A stretch of 62,803 bases of DNA, taken from assembly GCA_001897525.1 (NCBI GenBank), contig MKTB01000007.1:168949-231751 (forward strand), given 5' to 3'. Below are positions 17,847-27,428 of this stretch, in pieces (within the stretch, counting starts at the first letter, position 1; each line of letters begins with the position of its first letter). The position numbers and the translations under genes were made by a program. This DNA is from Bacteroidetes bacterium 43-16 (GTDB taxonomy: Bacteria; Bacteroidota; Bacteroidia; Chitinophagales; Chitinophagaceae). Under the pieces are notes generated by a model. It saw nothing but the letters and a program-made list of their open reading frames with translations. It was not told the DNA's origin and made no database searches.

Positions 17847-20800
17847 ATGAATACACTTTCTACTTCTTTTTATATAAAGACCGTATTAAGCCTTTTTCTG
17901 GTTGGTTTTGCCGGAAAAAGCCTTGCACAGGCGAATAAACTGGTCTTAAAAAACAGGACTACTGCTATACATACACCCGATAGCCGCTTCCTGTCCATGA
18001 GCCGGAAAGCCAGTAAGGCACAACCCTTACTTTGCTATATCAGTTTCCATAGCGCGCCAGACCGCAAGCAGCTTGCCACTGCCGGTATACAGCTGCAGGA
18101 CTATATCGCACACAATACCTTCATAGCCCTGCTGACACAGCCGCTTCCTGCCCAGTTCAGCGACAAGAACATAGCAGGATGGGCAGAGGCAAAGGCTGCA
18201 GATAAGATCAGTGACTACTTCAACAGCCTGGACCAGAGCAGCACGGTGACTGTATTTTTAAGCCTGGGCACCTTCAGCGATACCTCTGCTATCAGCAGCA
18301 CACTGGCAAAGGCAAAAGCTCACTTTGCGAATGATCAGCCCTGGACCAGCCAGAATAAATGGATCGTAAACACTACGGTAGCCGAGCTGGAAACTATAGC
18401 GGCCAATCCAAATATCCTCAGCATCAGCCCCAAGTTTGAAGACCAGAGTTTGAACTACCAGGCCATTGCTTATACCAATGCAGAACTGGCCCGGAAGCCG
18501 GAAGGGTTTGGCCTCCTGGGCAATAATATAGTTATTGGCGTGGGTGATGATACCTATCCCGAGCATATAGACTTCAATAACCGGGTGACCAATTTCAACC
18601 CCAACCTGCTTACCGACCACGGTATACATACTGCAGGCACTACAGCAGGGGCTGGCAACAGGTATGAATCCTATACCGGCTATGCCCCCAAAGCCAAGCT
18701 GGTCACCGACTATTTCAGCAGGGTAATTGCCAATGCCCAGACCTATGAGCAATCGTTCAACATGAAAGTGACCAACAATTCATATGCTGCTATCGTGGGC
18801 AACTGCGCCTATGCCGGTACTTATGATGCCACCTCACAATATATGGACCAGCTGAGCCTCTCCAACCCCGAGTTGTTCAATGTATTTGCCGCCGGGAATG
18901 ACGGCGGGATGACCTGCGGTCCCTTCCCCTTAAGATACGGCACAGTAGTAGGCTCCTTCCAGGCCGCCAAAAACACACTGGTAGTGGGCCTTACCGGGAA
19001 ATATGAAGACCACATCAATAACGGGGGCAGCAGCGGCCCGGTTAAAGACGGCCGTTTAAAACCGGAGATCACCGCTCCCGGCCACCAGATCATCTCCACT
19101 ACCTTCAACAATGACTACCGGATCATGAGCGGCACCAGCATGGCCTGCCCTACCGTATCCGGGGCTGCAGCCCTGCTCCAGGAACGCTTTAAGCAGCTTA
19201 ATGGCAACCAGTACCCTTCCAATGCCCTGCTGAAAACCATTTTAATGAACAGCGCTTCTGACCTGGGCAATGCCGGGCCCGATTATGTCAATGGCTTTGG
19301 CAGGTTGAATGTAGGGAAGGCCCTGGAGGTCATCAATAATAACCTTTACCTCACAGGCACGGTGAATCACCTGGGACAACAATCCCATTCCATTCCCGTA
19401 CCGGCTAATACCGCCCAGGTAAAGATCATGCTCTACTGGAACGATGCCCCGGCCTCGCCCAATAATCCGAAAGCACTCGTAAATGACCTGGACCTCACTG
19501 TAACAACACCTTCAGGAGGAGCTAACTTTCCTTTAGTATTAAATCCCGATCCGGCACATGTTACCGACCTTGCCGTACAGGGTGCAGATCACCTGAATAA
19601 TGTAGAGCAGGTCGTCATTGACAACCCGGCAGCAGGCAACTATACAGTTAACATCAGTGGGTTCAATATTCCCACAGCCAGCCAGCAATACGTAATCGTT
19701 TATACTTACATCCCCAACGAAATTGAGATCAGCTACCCTACCGCAGGCACCAAAATGGAAGCGAACGTCTCCACACTCATCCAATGGGAAGCACCGGGCA
19801 ATAGTGGCGACTTCACCATCTCCTATTCTATCGATAATGGCAGCAACTGGCAAAATGTAGGTACCGCAACCGCACAGAAAAGATATACCCTCTGGACTCC
19901 GGTAAATATAGCTACAGACCAGGCCATCATCCGCGTAAGCAGACCGGGAAATACCACCACCACAGGCAGGTTCAGCATTATAGCCATGCCTGTGCCACAG
20001 CTGTCGGCAGAGCAATGCCCCGGCAGCATCAGTATAGAATGGCCCGCCATCACCGGCAGTACAAGATATTACCTGTACCGCCAGATCGGTGCAGAAATGA
20101 CACTTATAGACTCCACCACCGGTACCAACTATACGTTCACCGGTTTGAATGCCGATAGTACCTATTGGGTATCTGTAGCCGCTTCTGTAAACAATGCAAA
20201 AGGATTAAGAGGCCTGGCCCTGAGCCGCAAACCCGAAACCGGCAGCTGCAATAGCCCGGCTTTTAACGGCGACCTGGCCATCAGGAATGTAATAGCACCA
20301 CTGAGCGGAAGACAGTTTACCCTGAGCGCGCTCAGCAGCAATGCTACCCTGACCCTTAATATCGACAACAGGGACAACAGCCCCTGCAATAGTTTCGAGC
20401 TCAGCTACAGGATCAATAATGGCTCCTGGATCACTTCTACCCACAGCACCACCATCCCGGCACTGGGGCAGATCCCGGTATCCGTTTCGGGCCTAAACTT
20501 AAGCGCATTCGGGGTGTATAATATCGATGCCGTAGTGAGGAACCTGAGCATGAGCGATCCCATCCCTCAGAACGATACCATCCGCTTCAGCATCAAACAT
20601 ATTCCCAACCCGGCCATTGACCTGGCGACTGATTACCTGGAGACCTACGAAAATACCGCTGTGGCGACTTACCAAAACAACACCCTGGGTATTGATTTTG
20701 CAGAAAAATTTGACTTCGATATCTCAAAACCACTTGGCCGCCTCAGGACTTTTGTCAATATCCCCGTAACCATTGACGGCTCGCGCTCCCTCAGCATGGA

Positions 20801-23159
20801 TATGAGCGCCAATCAGAAAAACGACACTTCCGCCAGCAGCCTCAACCAGCTCAGGGGTACCTTCAACTTAAATAATTATAACATCTCCCAGGATGAGATC
20901 CGGTTTGAATTTGATTACCGCCTGCACAGTGTGCCGCTTTTCGATACCATGAACCGGGTGAAAGTAAGAGGTACAGAAACCGATCCCTGGATTGCCCTGC
21001 AACCTTTTGATACCAATTTAACCGGCAGCATACAGAAATACGGGCAAGTGATGCTGCGCGATATACTGGCAGCCAACGGGCAGCAATACAGCACGTCCAC
21101 CCAGGTGGCCATCCAGCAACGCGACATTACCCTGATCTCGGGCATCAACTATGGTACAGGTTTAACCCTGGACAATTTCAGGATATTCATTGCACAAAAT
21201 GATATCGGGCTTGTCAAAACCCTCAATATCCAAAACTTCAATTGCGGGCTTAGCAATGCAGTGCCTTTACAGGTAGAAGTGGCGAATACCATGATGACGC
21301 AAAAAACCAATATTCCTATATTCTACCAGGTAGACAATCAAAGCATCGTCAGCGAGCTCATCCCATCCATTAATGCGAAAGATACCATCATTTACACCTT
21401 TAGCAATTTAATGGACCTTGCTGCGCCCGGTGCACATAACCTCAGGATATGGATCGCCTTCCCGGGAGATAATTACCCCTCAAATGATACCCTTAAAGAC
21501 ATCAAAATACACAACCAGCCTGTTGTGCAAACCTTCCCTTACCTCGAAAACTTCGAGACCAATGACGGCTACTATTTCACCGATGGCAAAAACAGCTCCT
21601 GGGCCTATGGCATCCCTAACTCCACCAGCCTGGACCACGCAGCCAGCGGGCAGAGAGCCTGGAAGACCGGCCTCACTACTTCCTATAATTCAGAAGAACT
21701 ATCTTACCTGTACAGCCCTTGCTTTAACTTAAGCAGCCTGGCCCAGCCCATGCTCAGCTTCAGCCTGTTCTCGGAAATAGAAACACCCGGAAGCGATGGC
21801 GTTTATGACAGTGCATATGTAGAATACTCTATCGATGGCGGCCTGAGCTGGTCGCTCCTGGGCAGGCATGATGAAGGCTATAACTGGTATAATGAGGTGA
21901 ACCATTCCTGGACCGGCACCTCGACCAATTACTGGCAGGTGGCCAGTATACCCCTGCCCAATGCAGCAAGCCTGTCCTTAAGGTGGGTGTTCAGCTCCGA
22001 TGTGGGTGCCCAGTTTGGCGGTATCGGTTTAGATGACATTCACATATTCGACTACATAAAACCTATCTCTGATGAAGACAGCTTCCCGGTACCCATCACC
22101 CATAATGTTTCAGGCATTACCGAATTTGCCAAAGACGGGAACATTTCCGGTATCATAGACCCTTTAAGCCAGAATATAGGTCCCCTTAATTTCCAGTCCT
22201 ACAAGCACAGTACCCATGTAAGCCAGGATAGCCAGCAACTCTTCCTGCCAAGGAATTTTGGGGTGACCAAAGCAGGCAACGGCCCTGTGGACAGTATTCA
22301 ACTGAGTCTATATGTCCGCGATTCACTCATGAAAGTAGTGCGCTCCTCTACCGCCTGCAGCACCTGCCCTACTCATCCCCGGGAAGTGTACCAGCTGGGC
22401 GTGACTACTTACACCGACAACAATCCCGGCCTTATTAATAATTCCTTAGAGGATGATTCCAATGGGGTATTTTTATTTATCCCGAGCGAAAAAGTGACCT
22501 GGGTCCCCTATTTTGACGGCTATTACGCACAATTCAAAACCAACCAGGTGGGCGAATACTGGTTCAACGACGGCGGACTGACCAGGAGCAATCCTCTACC
22601 ACTCAACACACTCAACTTCATTGCAGAAAAACAAGGCGAAAGGCAGGCCAGGCTGCGCTGGATCAATACCATTGATGACCAGGTGGCCAACTACCAGTTG
22701 CAGCATGACGAGGGACAGGGCTTCCAGGCTTTAGCACAAACCGGCTCTATACACGATCCCCTGCATGAATATGTCTATATAGACACACCAGGCTTACCTG
22801 CCAGGCCCTATGTAGAGTACCGGCTTAAATATACAAGCCTTGATGGCAAAGTGTTTTACGGCCCTGTACGCAAGCTGCAATGGGAGAACCTCCCTTCCAG
22901 GTTCGAGGTATTCCCTAATCCTACACATGACGGCACTGTCTACTTCCGCTGGTACAACAATAAGCAGGAAAGCTTCAACTGGGCAGTATACTCCGTAGCA
23001 GGGCATAAAATAGCTTCCGGCTGGATCGACCAGAACCGGTTCAGCGGTACAGAAAAGATATCCCTTAAAAATGCGGCCCATGTCGGTGATCTTTATGTAC
23101 TGAAAATCCAATTCAAAAATAGTTCTGAAGAATATAAAATTATCTATCAGCCCCAGTAA
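17847..23159 (+). CDS. Giant subtilisin-like S8 protease with T9SS sorting domain
   Basis: The 1770-residue secreted protein has a signal peptide (LSLFLVGFAGKSLAQ), an N-terminal region to about 225, and a subtilase catalytic domain. Its triad regions are IVIGVGDDTYPEHIDF (Asp, about 234), DHGIHTAGTTAGAGN (His, about 261) and SGTSMACPTVSGAAALLQ (Ser, about 430). A long tail of beta-sandwich and fibronectin-like modules follows, including a MAM-like segment near 1240-1400. The C-terminal T9SS type A domain starts at FEVFPNPTHDGTVYF (about 1685). It should be exported through the outer membrane and anchored or released at the surface. Confidence 0.9.
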   Translation: MNTLSTSFYIKTVLSLFLVGFAGKSLAQANKLVLKNRTTAIHTPDSRFLSMSRKASKAQPLLCYISFHSAPDRKQLATAGIQLQDYIAHNTFIALLTQPLPAQFSDKNIAGWAEAKAADKISDYFNSLDQSSTVTVFLSLGTFSDTSAISSTLAKAKAHFANDQPWTSQNKWIVNTTVAELETIAANPNILSISPKFEDQSLNYQAIAYTNAELARKPEGFGLLGNNIVIGVGDDTYPEHIDFNNRVTNFNPNLLTDHGIHTAGTTAGAGNRYESYTGYAPKAKLVTDYFSRVIANAQTYEQSFNMKVTNNSYAAIVGNCAYAGTYDATSQYMDQLSLSNPELFNVFAAGNDGGMTCGPFPLRYGTVVGSFQAAKNTLVVGLTGKYEDHINNGGSSGPVKDGRLKPEITAPGHQIISTTFNNDYRIMSGTSMACPTVSGAAALLQERFKQLNGNQYPSNALLKTILMNSASDLGNAGPDYVNGFGRLNVGKALEVINNNLYLTGTVNHLGQQSHSIPVPANTAQVKIMLYWNDAPASPNNPKALVNDLDLTVTTPSGGANFPLVLNPDPAHVTDLAVQGADHLNNVEQVVIDNPAAGNYTVNISGFNIPTASQQYVIVYTYIPNEIEISYPTAGTKMEANVSTLIQWEAPGNSGDFTISYSIDNGSNWQNVGTATAQKRYTLWTPVNIATDQAIIRVSRPGNTTTTGRFSIIAMPVPQLSAEQCPGSISIEWPAITGSTRYYLYRQIGAEMTLIDSTTGTNYTFTGLNADSTYWVSVAASVNNAKGLRGLALSRKPETGSCNSPAFNGDLAIRNVIAPLSGRQFTLSALSSNATLTLNIDNRDNSPCNSFELSYRINNGSWITSTHSTTIPALGQIPVSVSGLNLSAFGVYNIDAVVRNLSMSDPIPQNDTIRFSIKHIPNPAIDLATDYLETYENTAVATYQNNTLGIDFAEKFDFDISKPLGRLRTFVNIPVTIDGSRSLSMDMSANQKNDTSASSLNQLRGTFNLNNYNISQDEIRFEFDYRLHSVPLFDTMNRVKVRGTETDPWIALQPFDTNLTGSIQKYGQVMLRDILAANGQQYSTSTQVAIQQRDITLISGINYGTGLTLDNFRIFIAQNDIGLVKTLNIQNFNCGLSNAVPLQVEVANTMMTQKTNIPIFYQVDNQSIVSELIPSINAKDTIIYTFSNLMDLAAPGAHNLRIWIAFPGDNYPSNDTLKDIKIHNQPVVQTFPYLENFETNDGYYFTDGKNSSWAYGIPNSTSLDHAASGQRAWKTGLTTSYNSEELSYLYSPCFNLSSLAQPMLSFSLFSEIETPGSDGVYDSAYVEYSIDGGLSWSLLGRHDEGYNWYNEVNHSWTGTSTNYWQVASIPLPNAASLSLRWVFSSDVGAQFGGIGLDDIHIFDYIKPISDEDSFPVPITHNVSGITEFAKDGNISGIIDPLSQNIGPLNFQSYKHSTHVSQDSQQLFLPRNFGVTKAGNGPVDSIQLSLYVRDSLMKVVRSSTACSTCPTHPREVYQLGVTTYTDNNPGLINNSLEDDSNGVFLFIPSEKVTWVPYFDGYYAQFKTNQVGEYWFNDGGLTRSNPLPLNTLNFIAEKQGERQARLRWINTIDDQVANYQLQHDEGQGFQALAQTGSIHDPLHEYVYIDTPGLPARPYVEYRLKYTSLDGKVFYGPVRKLQWENLPSRFEVFPNPTHDGTVYFRWYNNKQESFNWAVYSVAGHKIASGWIDQNRFSGTEKISLKNAAHVGDLYVLKIQFKNSSEEYKIIYQPQ

Positions 23160-23185
23160 ATCCATAAATTGACAGAGCAGTGAAC

Positions 23186-23231
23186 AATGGTTGATCTTTT
23201 TGCAGGTATCTTTGCATCAAGATCAACCATT
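23186..23231 (+). promoter_or_regulatory. Promoter box flanked by a perfect 13-bp inverted repeat
   Basis: AATGGTTGATCTT (23186-23198) and AAGATCAACCATT (23219-23231) are perfect inverted copies separated by 20 bases. The spacer contains TATCTTTG (23207-23214), a -7 box, 25 bases before the CoA-transferase ATG. The right arm lies in the predicted 5' leader. It could be a repressor operator or, as RNA, only half of a hairpin. Confidence 0.65.
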
Positions 23232-23239
23232 ACCCATTT

Positions 23240-24526
23240 ATGGACTATAACTATGTTGCTGCTGCCGAAGCGCTGGCCCTGATAGAGAGTAATACGCGCG
23301 TCTTTTTACATGGCAGTGCCTGCACCCCGCTCTATCTCTTACAGGAACTGACCAAAGAAGCCCACCGGTTAAAAAACGTGGAATTCGTTTCCATCTCCCT
23401 GCAAGGACAGGACCTGGCCTTTACGCAGCCGGAATATAAGGAGTCCTTTTACATCAACAGCCTTTTTGTAAGCGCCCCCGTAAGGAATGTGGTCAATAAC
23501 GGGCAAGCCGATTTCGTGCCCATATTCCTCAGCGACATTCCCGACCTGTTCAACAATAAGATCTACGAACTGGACACCGCCATTATCCATGTATCTCCAC
23601 CCGACAAGCATGGTTACTGTTCCCTGGGCACATCTATAGACATCGCACGATCCGCCATCAATAATGCCAACAAGATCATTGCCCTGGTCAATCCAAAAAT
23701 GCCCAGGACACACGGAGACGGACTAATCCATTATACCCAGATTGACAAAATGGTCTTTCATGAAGCCGAACTCCCCGAAGTAGACTATAGTGCCAAAATG
23801 AGCGATGCCGATCGCCAGATCGGTCAGCACATAGCCGGCCTCATCGAAGATCGGTCCACCCTGCAGATGGGTATCGGCACCATCCCCGATGCCGTACTCA
23901 ACTACTTGGACAACCATAAACACCTCGGCATCCATACCGAAATGCTGAGTGACGGGGTCATCGACCTGTTCCTGAAAGATGTGATCGATAACCGGTATAA
24001 AAATCTCCACCCTAACCGGATCGTGACCAGCTTTGTATTGGGAACAAGAAGACTCTACGACTTTGTAGACGATAACCCGGGCCTCACTTTTTTAGACATT
24101 GACTATGTCAACAATCCCTCCATCATCGCGAAGAACGACAAAGTGGTCGCCATTAATTCCTGTATCGAACTGGACCTTACCGGCCAGGTCTGCTCTGACA
24201 GTATCGGCTATTATCAATACAGCGGTATCGGCGGGCAAATGGACTTTATGCGCGGCGCGGCACTGAGCAAGGGAGGCAAGCCGATCATCGCCATCAACAG
24301 CAGGACAAAAAAAGGATTACCCAGGATCGTACCTACCCTGAAACCCGGTGCCGGGGTTGTTACCACCAGGGGACACGTACAATACGTTGTTACAGAATAT
24401 GGTGTGGTCAATCTGTTTGGACTCAACCTGCGCCAGAGGGCCAAAGCACTAATAAATATTGCTCATCCCGACGATCGGGAAGCATTACATAAATCTGCAT
24501 ACGAAAGATTCAAAGTCTTTTTATGA
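23240..24526 (+). CDS. Acetyl-CoA hydrolase/transferase family CoA-transferase
   Basis: The 428-residue protein fits the 4-hydroxybutyrate/acetate CoA-transferase family, which moves CoA between carboxylic acids through a glutamyl-CoA intermediate. Visible motifs are LQMGIGTIPDAV, HTEMLSDGVIDL (likely catalytic Glu at about 234), GIGGQMDFMRGA and VVTTRGHVQYVVTEYGVVNLFG. The length is normal. The promoter is flanked by an inverted repeat, which suggests dedicated regulation. The acyl donor and acceptor are not readable from the sequence. Confidence 0.87.
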   Translation: MDYNYVAAAEALALIESNTRVFLHGSACTPLYLLQELTKEAHRLKNVEFVSISLQGQDLAFTQPEYKESFYINSLFVSAPVRNVVNNGQADFVPIFLSDIPDLFNNKIYELDTAIIHVSPPDKHGYCSLGTSIDIARSAINNANKIIALVNPKMPRTHGDGLIHYTQIDKMVFHEAELPEVDYSAKMSDADRQIGQHIAGLIEDRSTLQMGIGTIPDAVLNYLDNHKHLGIHTEMLSDGVIDLFLKDVIDNRYKNLHPNRIVTSFVLGTRRLYDFVDDNPGLTFLDIDYVNNPSIIAKNDKVVAINSCIELDLTGQVCSDSIGYYQYSGIGGQMDFMRGAALSKGGKPIIAINSRTKKGLPRIVPTLKPGAGVVTTRGHVQYVVTEYGVVNLFGLNLRQRAKALINIAHPDDREALHKSAYERFKVFL

Positions 24527-24558
24527 GGACAATTTCCACCGAATAAAATTCAAAACTG

Positions 24559-24566
24559 TATATTTG
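24559..24566 (+). promoter_or_regulatory. -7 promoter box that decides the E1 start
   Basis: TATATTTG fits TAnnTTTG. An in-frame GTG at 24566 begins on the last base of the box, so the true start is ATG 24590, 23 bases downstream. Confidence 0.6.
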
Positions 24567-24589
24567 TGCCATATATCAGAGAAATTCGT

Positions 24590-26995
24590 ATGGCGTCAAA
24601 AAATATCACAAAAGAGACCGAAGCTCAGATTTCATTTGAGGAATTAAAAGCTGAAGTATTAAAAGACTATGAACTGGCCATTGCCAGCCGTGAAGCCAGT
24701 TTAATTGGCCGTAAAGAAGTGTTGACCGGTAAAGCTAAGTTCGGCATCTTTGGTGATGGTAAAGAACTGGCGCAGATCGCCCTTGCAAAGACCTTTAAAC
24801 CGGGCGATATCCGCTCCGGGTACTACCGTGACCAGACCCTGATGTTTGCGACCGGGATGTCCAATATGGAACAATTCTTTTCTCAATTGTATGCCAATCC
24901 AAGTGTAGAAAAAGAACCCGCCACAGCAGGCAGGATGATGAATGGTCACTTCGGCACCCGCTGGACCGATGAGAAAGGAGAATGGAAAGACTTAATGGCA
25001 CAGCCTAACTCTACCAGTGACATCTCTCCTACAGCAGGACAGATGGTGCGCTCCTTAGGCGTAGCTTATGCCTCTAAATTATACCGCAATTGCGACAATT
25101 TAAAAGAAGGATTTGAAAAGTTCACCGATAATGGTAATGAAGTCAGCTTTGTCACCATTGGTGATGCCTCTACATCAGAAGGCCTGTTCTGGGAAACCCT
25201 GAATGCAGCTGCCGTACTTAAAGTACCTTTAGCCGTATGTGTGTGGGATGATGGTTACGGCATCTCCGTTCCGAGAAAATACCAGACCGCTAAAAATTCT
25301 ATTTCAGAAGCTACCGCAGGTTTCCAGTATGATGAGAAGCTGGAAAGCGGTATCGAGATCTATAAAGTAAAAGGATGGGACTATGCCGCTCTGGTAAAAA
25401 CCTTTGAAGAAGGAGTAGCCCGTGTAAGAGAAACGCAGATCCCTGCCCTCTTCCATGTTCAGGAAGTAACACAGCCACAGGGCCACTCTACCTCCGGTTC
25501 CCATGAGCGCTACAAATCCAAAGAGCGCCTGGAATGGGAAAAAGAAATGGACTGTGTCGCAAAATTAAAAGCATTTATCCTCGACAATAATATCGCATCT
25601 GAAGAAGAACTGGATACGATTGCCGAGCAGGCTAAAGACAGTGCCAGAACGGCCAAACAAACAGCCTGGAATAATTTCCTCGCACCCATCAGGGCACAGA
25701 TCGAGAAATCTACCCAACTCATCCAGCAACTGGTGATGGAAGGTCATCCTAAAGGCCAGGAAATGGCCGCCATTTCCCAGGAACTGCTTGGCCTTAAAGA
25801 GCCGATCCGCAAGGACGTTTTCCGCACGGTACAACGTGTGCTTAAATTAGCTACCGGCCACAGCGGAGCAGCCGTAAACAACCTGCGGAACTATTATGGT
25901 GAACTGGTTGCCGAAGCTGCCGATACCTTTAACTCCCATTTATACTCCCAATCTGCACAGGCAGTGGGCAATATTCCTGAAGTAAAAGCCAGCTATTCTG
26001 AAAACAGCCCGGTCATGAACGGCTTCGAAGTCCTGAATAAATTCTTCGACCAGACTTTGACCAATAACCCTGCAGTATTCGCTTTCGGTGAAGACGTAGG
26101 TAAGATCGGGGATGTGAACCAGGCCTTTGCCGGCCTGCAGGAAAAACATGGCAAACTGAGGGTCACCGATACCGGTATCCGCGAAGCTACTATTGTAGGT
26201 CAGGGACTGGGTATGGCCCTGAGAGGATTAAGACCGATTGCAGAGATCCAGTACCTGGATTATTTACTGTATGGCCTCGAAACCTTAAGCGATGACGTAG
26301 CCACTTTACAATACCGTACCAAAGGCGGGCAGAAATGTCCTTTGATCATCCGTACCAGGGGCCACCGTTTAGAAGGTATCTGGCACAGTGGTTCTCCTAT
26401 GGGTATGATGATCCATGCACTTCGTGGTATGCACATCTGTGTGCCCAGAAACATGGTTCAGGCTGCCGGTATGTACAATACTTTATTGAAGAGTGATGAG
26501 CCTGCCGTTGTGGTAGAATGCCTGAACGGTTACCGCCTGAAAGAAAAAATGCCGGATAACCTGATGGAGTTTACCACTCCTCTTGGGATGCCTGAAGTGA
26601 TCCGTGAAGGAGAAGACATCACCGTAGTTTCTTACGGTTCTACCTTACGTGTGATCCAGGAAGCCATCGATCTGTACCTGGCCCCACAGGGCATCAGTGT
26701 AGAAGTGGTAGATGTGCAGACCTTATTACCTTTCGATATCAACCACAGCATCGTTAAATCATTAGAAAAAACAAGCCGTATCATATTTATCGATGAAGAC
26801 GTACCGGGAGGTGCCGCTGCCTATATGTTCCAGCAGGTGATGGAGATCCAGGGTGGCTATAAATTACTGGACGTAGCGCCGAGGACATTAACCGCTAAAG
26901 CACACCGTCCTGCCTATGCTACAGACGGCGACTATTTCTCCAAACCTAATGCGGAAGAAATTGCCAACGTGATCGAACAAATGATGGCCGAATAA
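24590..26995 (+). CDS. Fused E1 alpha-beta 2-oxoacid dehydrogenase
   Basis: The 801-residue protein joins both E1 subunits of a branched-chain or related 2-oxoacid dehydrogenase, which decarboxylates the 2-oxoacid with thiamine diphosphate and passes the acyl group to E2 lipoate. The alpha half has GYYRDQTLMFATG and the thiamine motif VTIGDASTSEGLFWETLNAA. A charged linker follows (about 320-450). The beta half has FAFGEDVGKIGDVNQAF, VTDTGIREATIVG, QYLDYLLYGLETLSDD and the C-terminal transketolase domain EVVDVQTLLPFD. No E2 or E3 gene is adjacent. An ACP gene follows by 32 bases. Confidence 0.9.
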   Translation: MASKNITKETEAQISFEELKAEVLKDYELAIASREASLIGRKEVLTGKAKFGIFGDGKELAQIALAKTFKPGDIRSGYYRDQTLMFATGMSNMEQFFSQLYANPSVEKEPATAGRMMNGHFGTRWTDEKGEWKDLMAQPNSTSDISPTAGQMVRSLGVAYASKLYRNCDNLKEGFEKFTDNGNEVSFVTIGDASTSEGLFWETLNAAAVLKVPLAVCVWDDGYGISVPRKYQTAKNSISEATAGFQYDEKLESGIEIYKVKGWDYAALVKTFEEGVARVRETQIPALFHVQEVTQPQGHSTSGSHERYKSKERLEWEKEMDCVAKLKAFILDNNIASEEELDTIAEQAKDSARTAKQTAWNNFLAPIRAQIEKSTQLIQQLVMEGHPKGQEMAAISQELLGLKEPIRKDVFRTVQRVLKLATGHSGAAVNNLRNYYGELVAEAADTFNSHLYSQSAQAVGNIPEVKASYSENSPVMNGFEVLNKFFDQTLTNNPAVFAFGEDVGKIGDVNQAFAGLQEKHGKLRVTDTGIREATIVGQGLGMALRGLRPIAEIQYLDYLLYGLETLSDDVATLQYRTKGGQKCPLIIRTRGHRLEGIWHSGSPMGMMIHALRGMHICVPRNMVQAAGMYNTLLKSDEPAVVVECLNGYRLKEKMPDNLMEFTTPLGMPEVIREGEDITVVSYGSTLRVIQEAIDLYLAPQGISVEVVDVQTLLPFDINHSIVKSLEKTSRIIFIDEDVPGGAAAYMFQQVMEIQGGYKLLDVAPRTLTAKAHRPAYATDGDYFSKPNAEEIANVIEQMMAE

Positions 26996-27027
26996 ATATT
27001 GAACAAGCAAGATTATTAAACTAACAA

Positions 27028-27285
27028 ATGGAAGCGTTAAAACTAAAATTAAAAGAACAGATCATTGAAGCCTTGAACCTTCAGGATATGCAACCGGCCG
27101 ACATCGTTGATGATGCGCCTTTATTCGGAGACGGTTTAGGACTGGACAGCATCGACTCCCTGGAGCTGATTGTATTATTAGAAAGAAACTACGGTATTAA
27201 ATTAGAAGACCCTAAAGAGAGCCGCAATATCCTTACCTCTGTAAATACAATGGCAGAATACATTCATAATCATCAAAAAGCTTAA
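27028..27285 (+). CDS. Acyl carrier protein
   Basis: The 85-residue ACP carries the phosphopantetheine site GLDSIDSLEL with Ser41, preceded by PLFGDGLG, a form seen in specialised ACPs of Bacteroidota rather than the fatty-acid AcpP. It follows the E1 gene by 32 bases and is closed by a strong terminator, so the two form an operon. The pairing suggests that a branched or unusual acyl group made via E1 is loaded on a dedicated carrier, which is inference. No ketosynthase is nearby. Confidence 0.88.
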   Translation: MEALKLKLKEQIIEALNLQDMQPADIVDDAPLFGDGLGLDSIDSLELIVLLERNYGIKLEDPKESRNILTSVNTMAEYIHNHQKA

Positions 27286-27305
27286 GGCTTTCCTGGTTAT
27301 AACTT

Positions 27306-27342
27306 AAAAAAGGTTACCGTATCTCCTACGGTAACCTTTTTT
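27306..27342. terminator. Intrinsic terminator after the E1-ACP operon
   Basis: A perfect 16-bp stem, AAAAAAGGTTACCGTA (27306-27321) with TACGGTAACCTTTTTT (27327-27342), has a 5-base loop and a T tract on both strands. Confidence 0.9.
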
Positions 27343-27371
27343 AATGCCAGGCTGCTCAAGTTGCCCCAAAC

Positions 27372-27407
27372 AAAAGCCCCGGAGCCATCATTTGCTCCGG
27401 GGCTTTT
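27372..27407. terminator. Intrinsic terminator of the M4 protease gene
   Basis: A perfect 14-bp stem, AAAAGCCCCGGAGC (27372-27385) with GCTCCGGGGCTTTT (27394-27407), has an 8-base loop. On the minus strand it lies 22 bases past the protease stop codon. Confidence 0.88.
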
Positions 27408-27428
27408 AATCAATATAAAGCCTGTATC

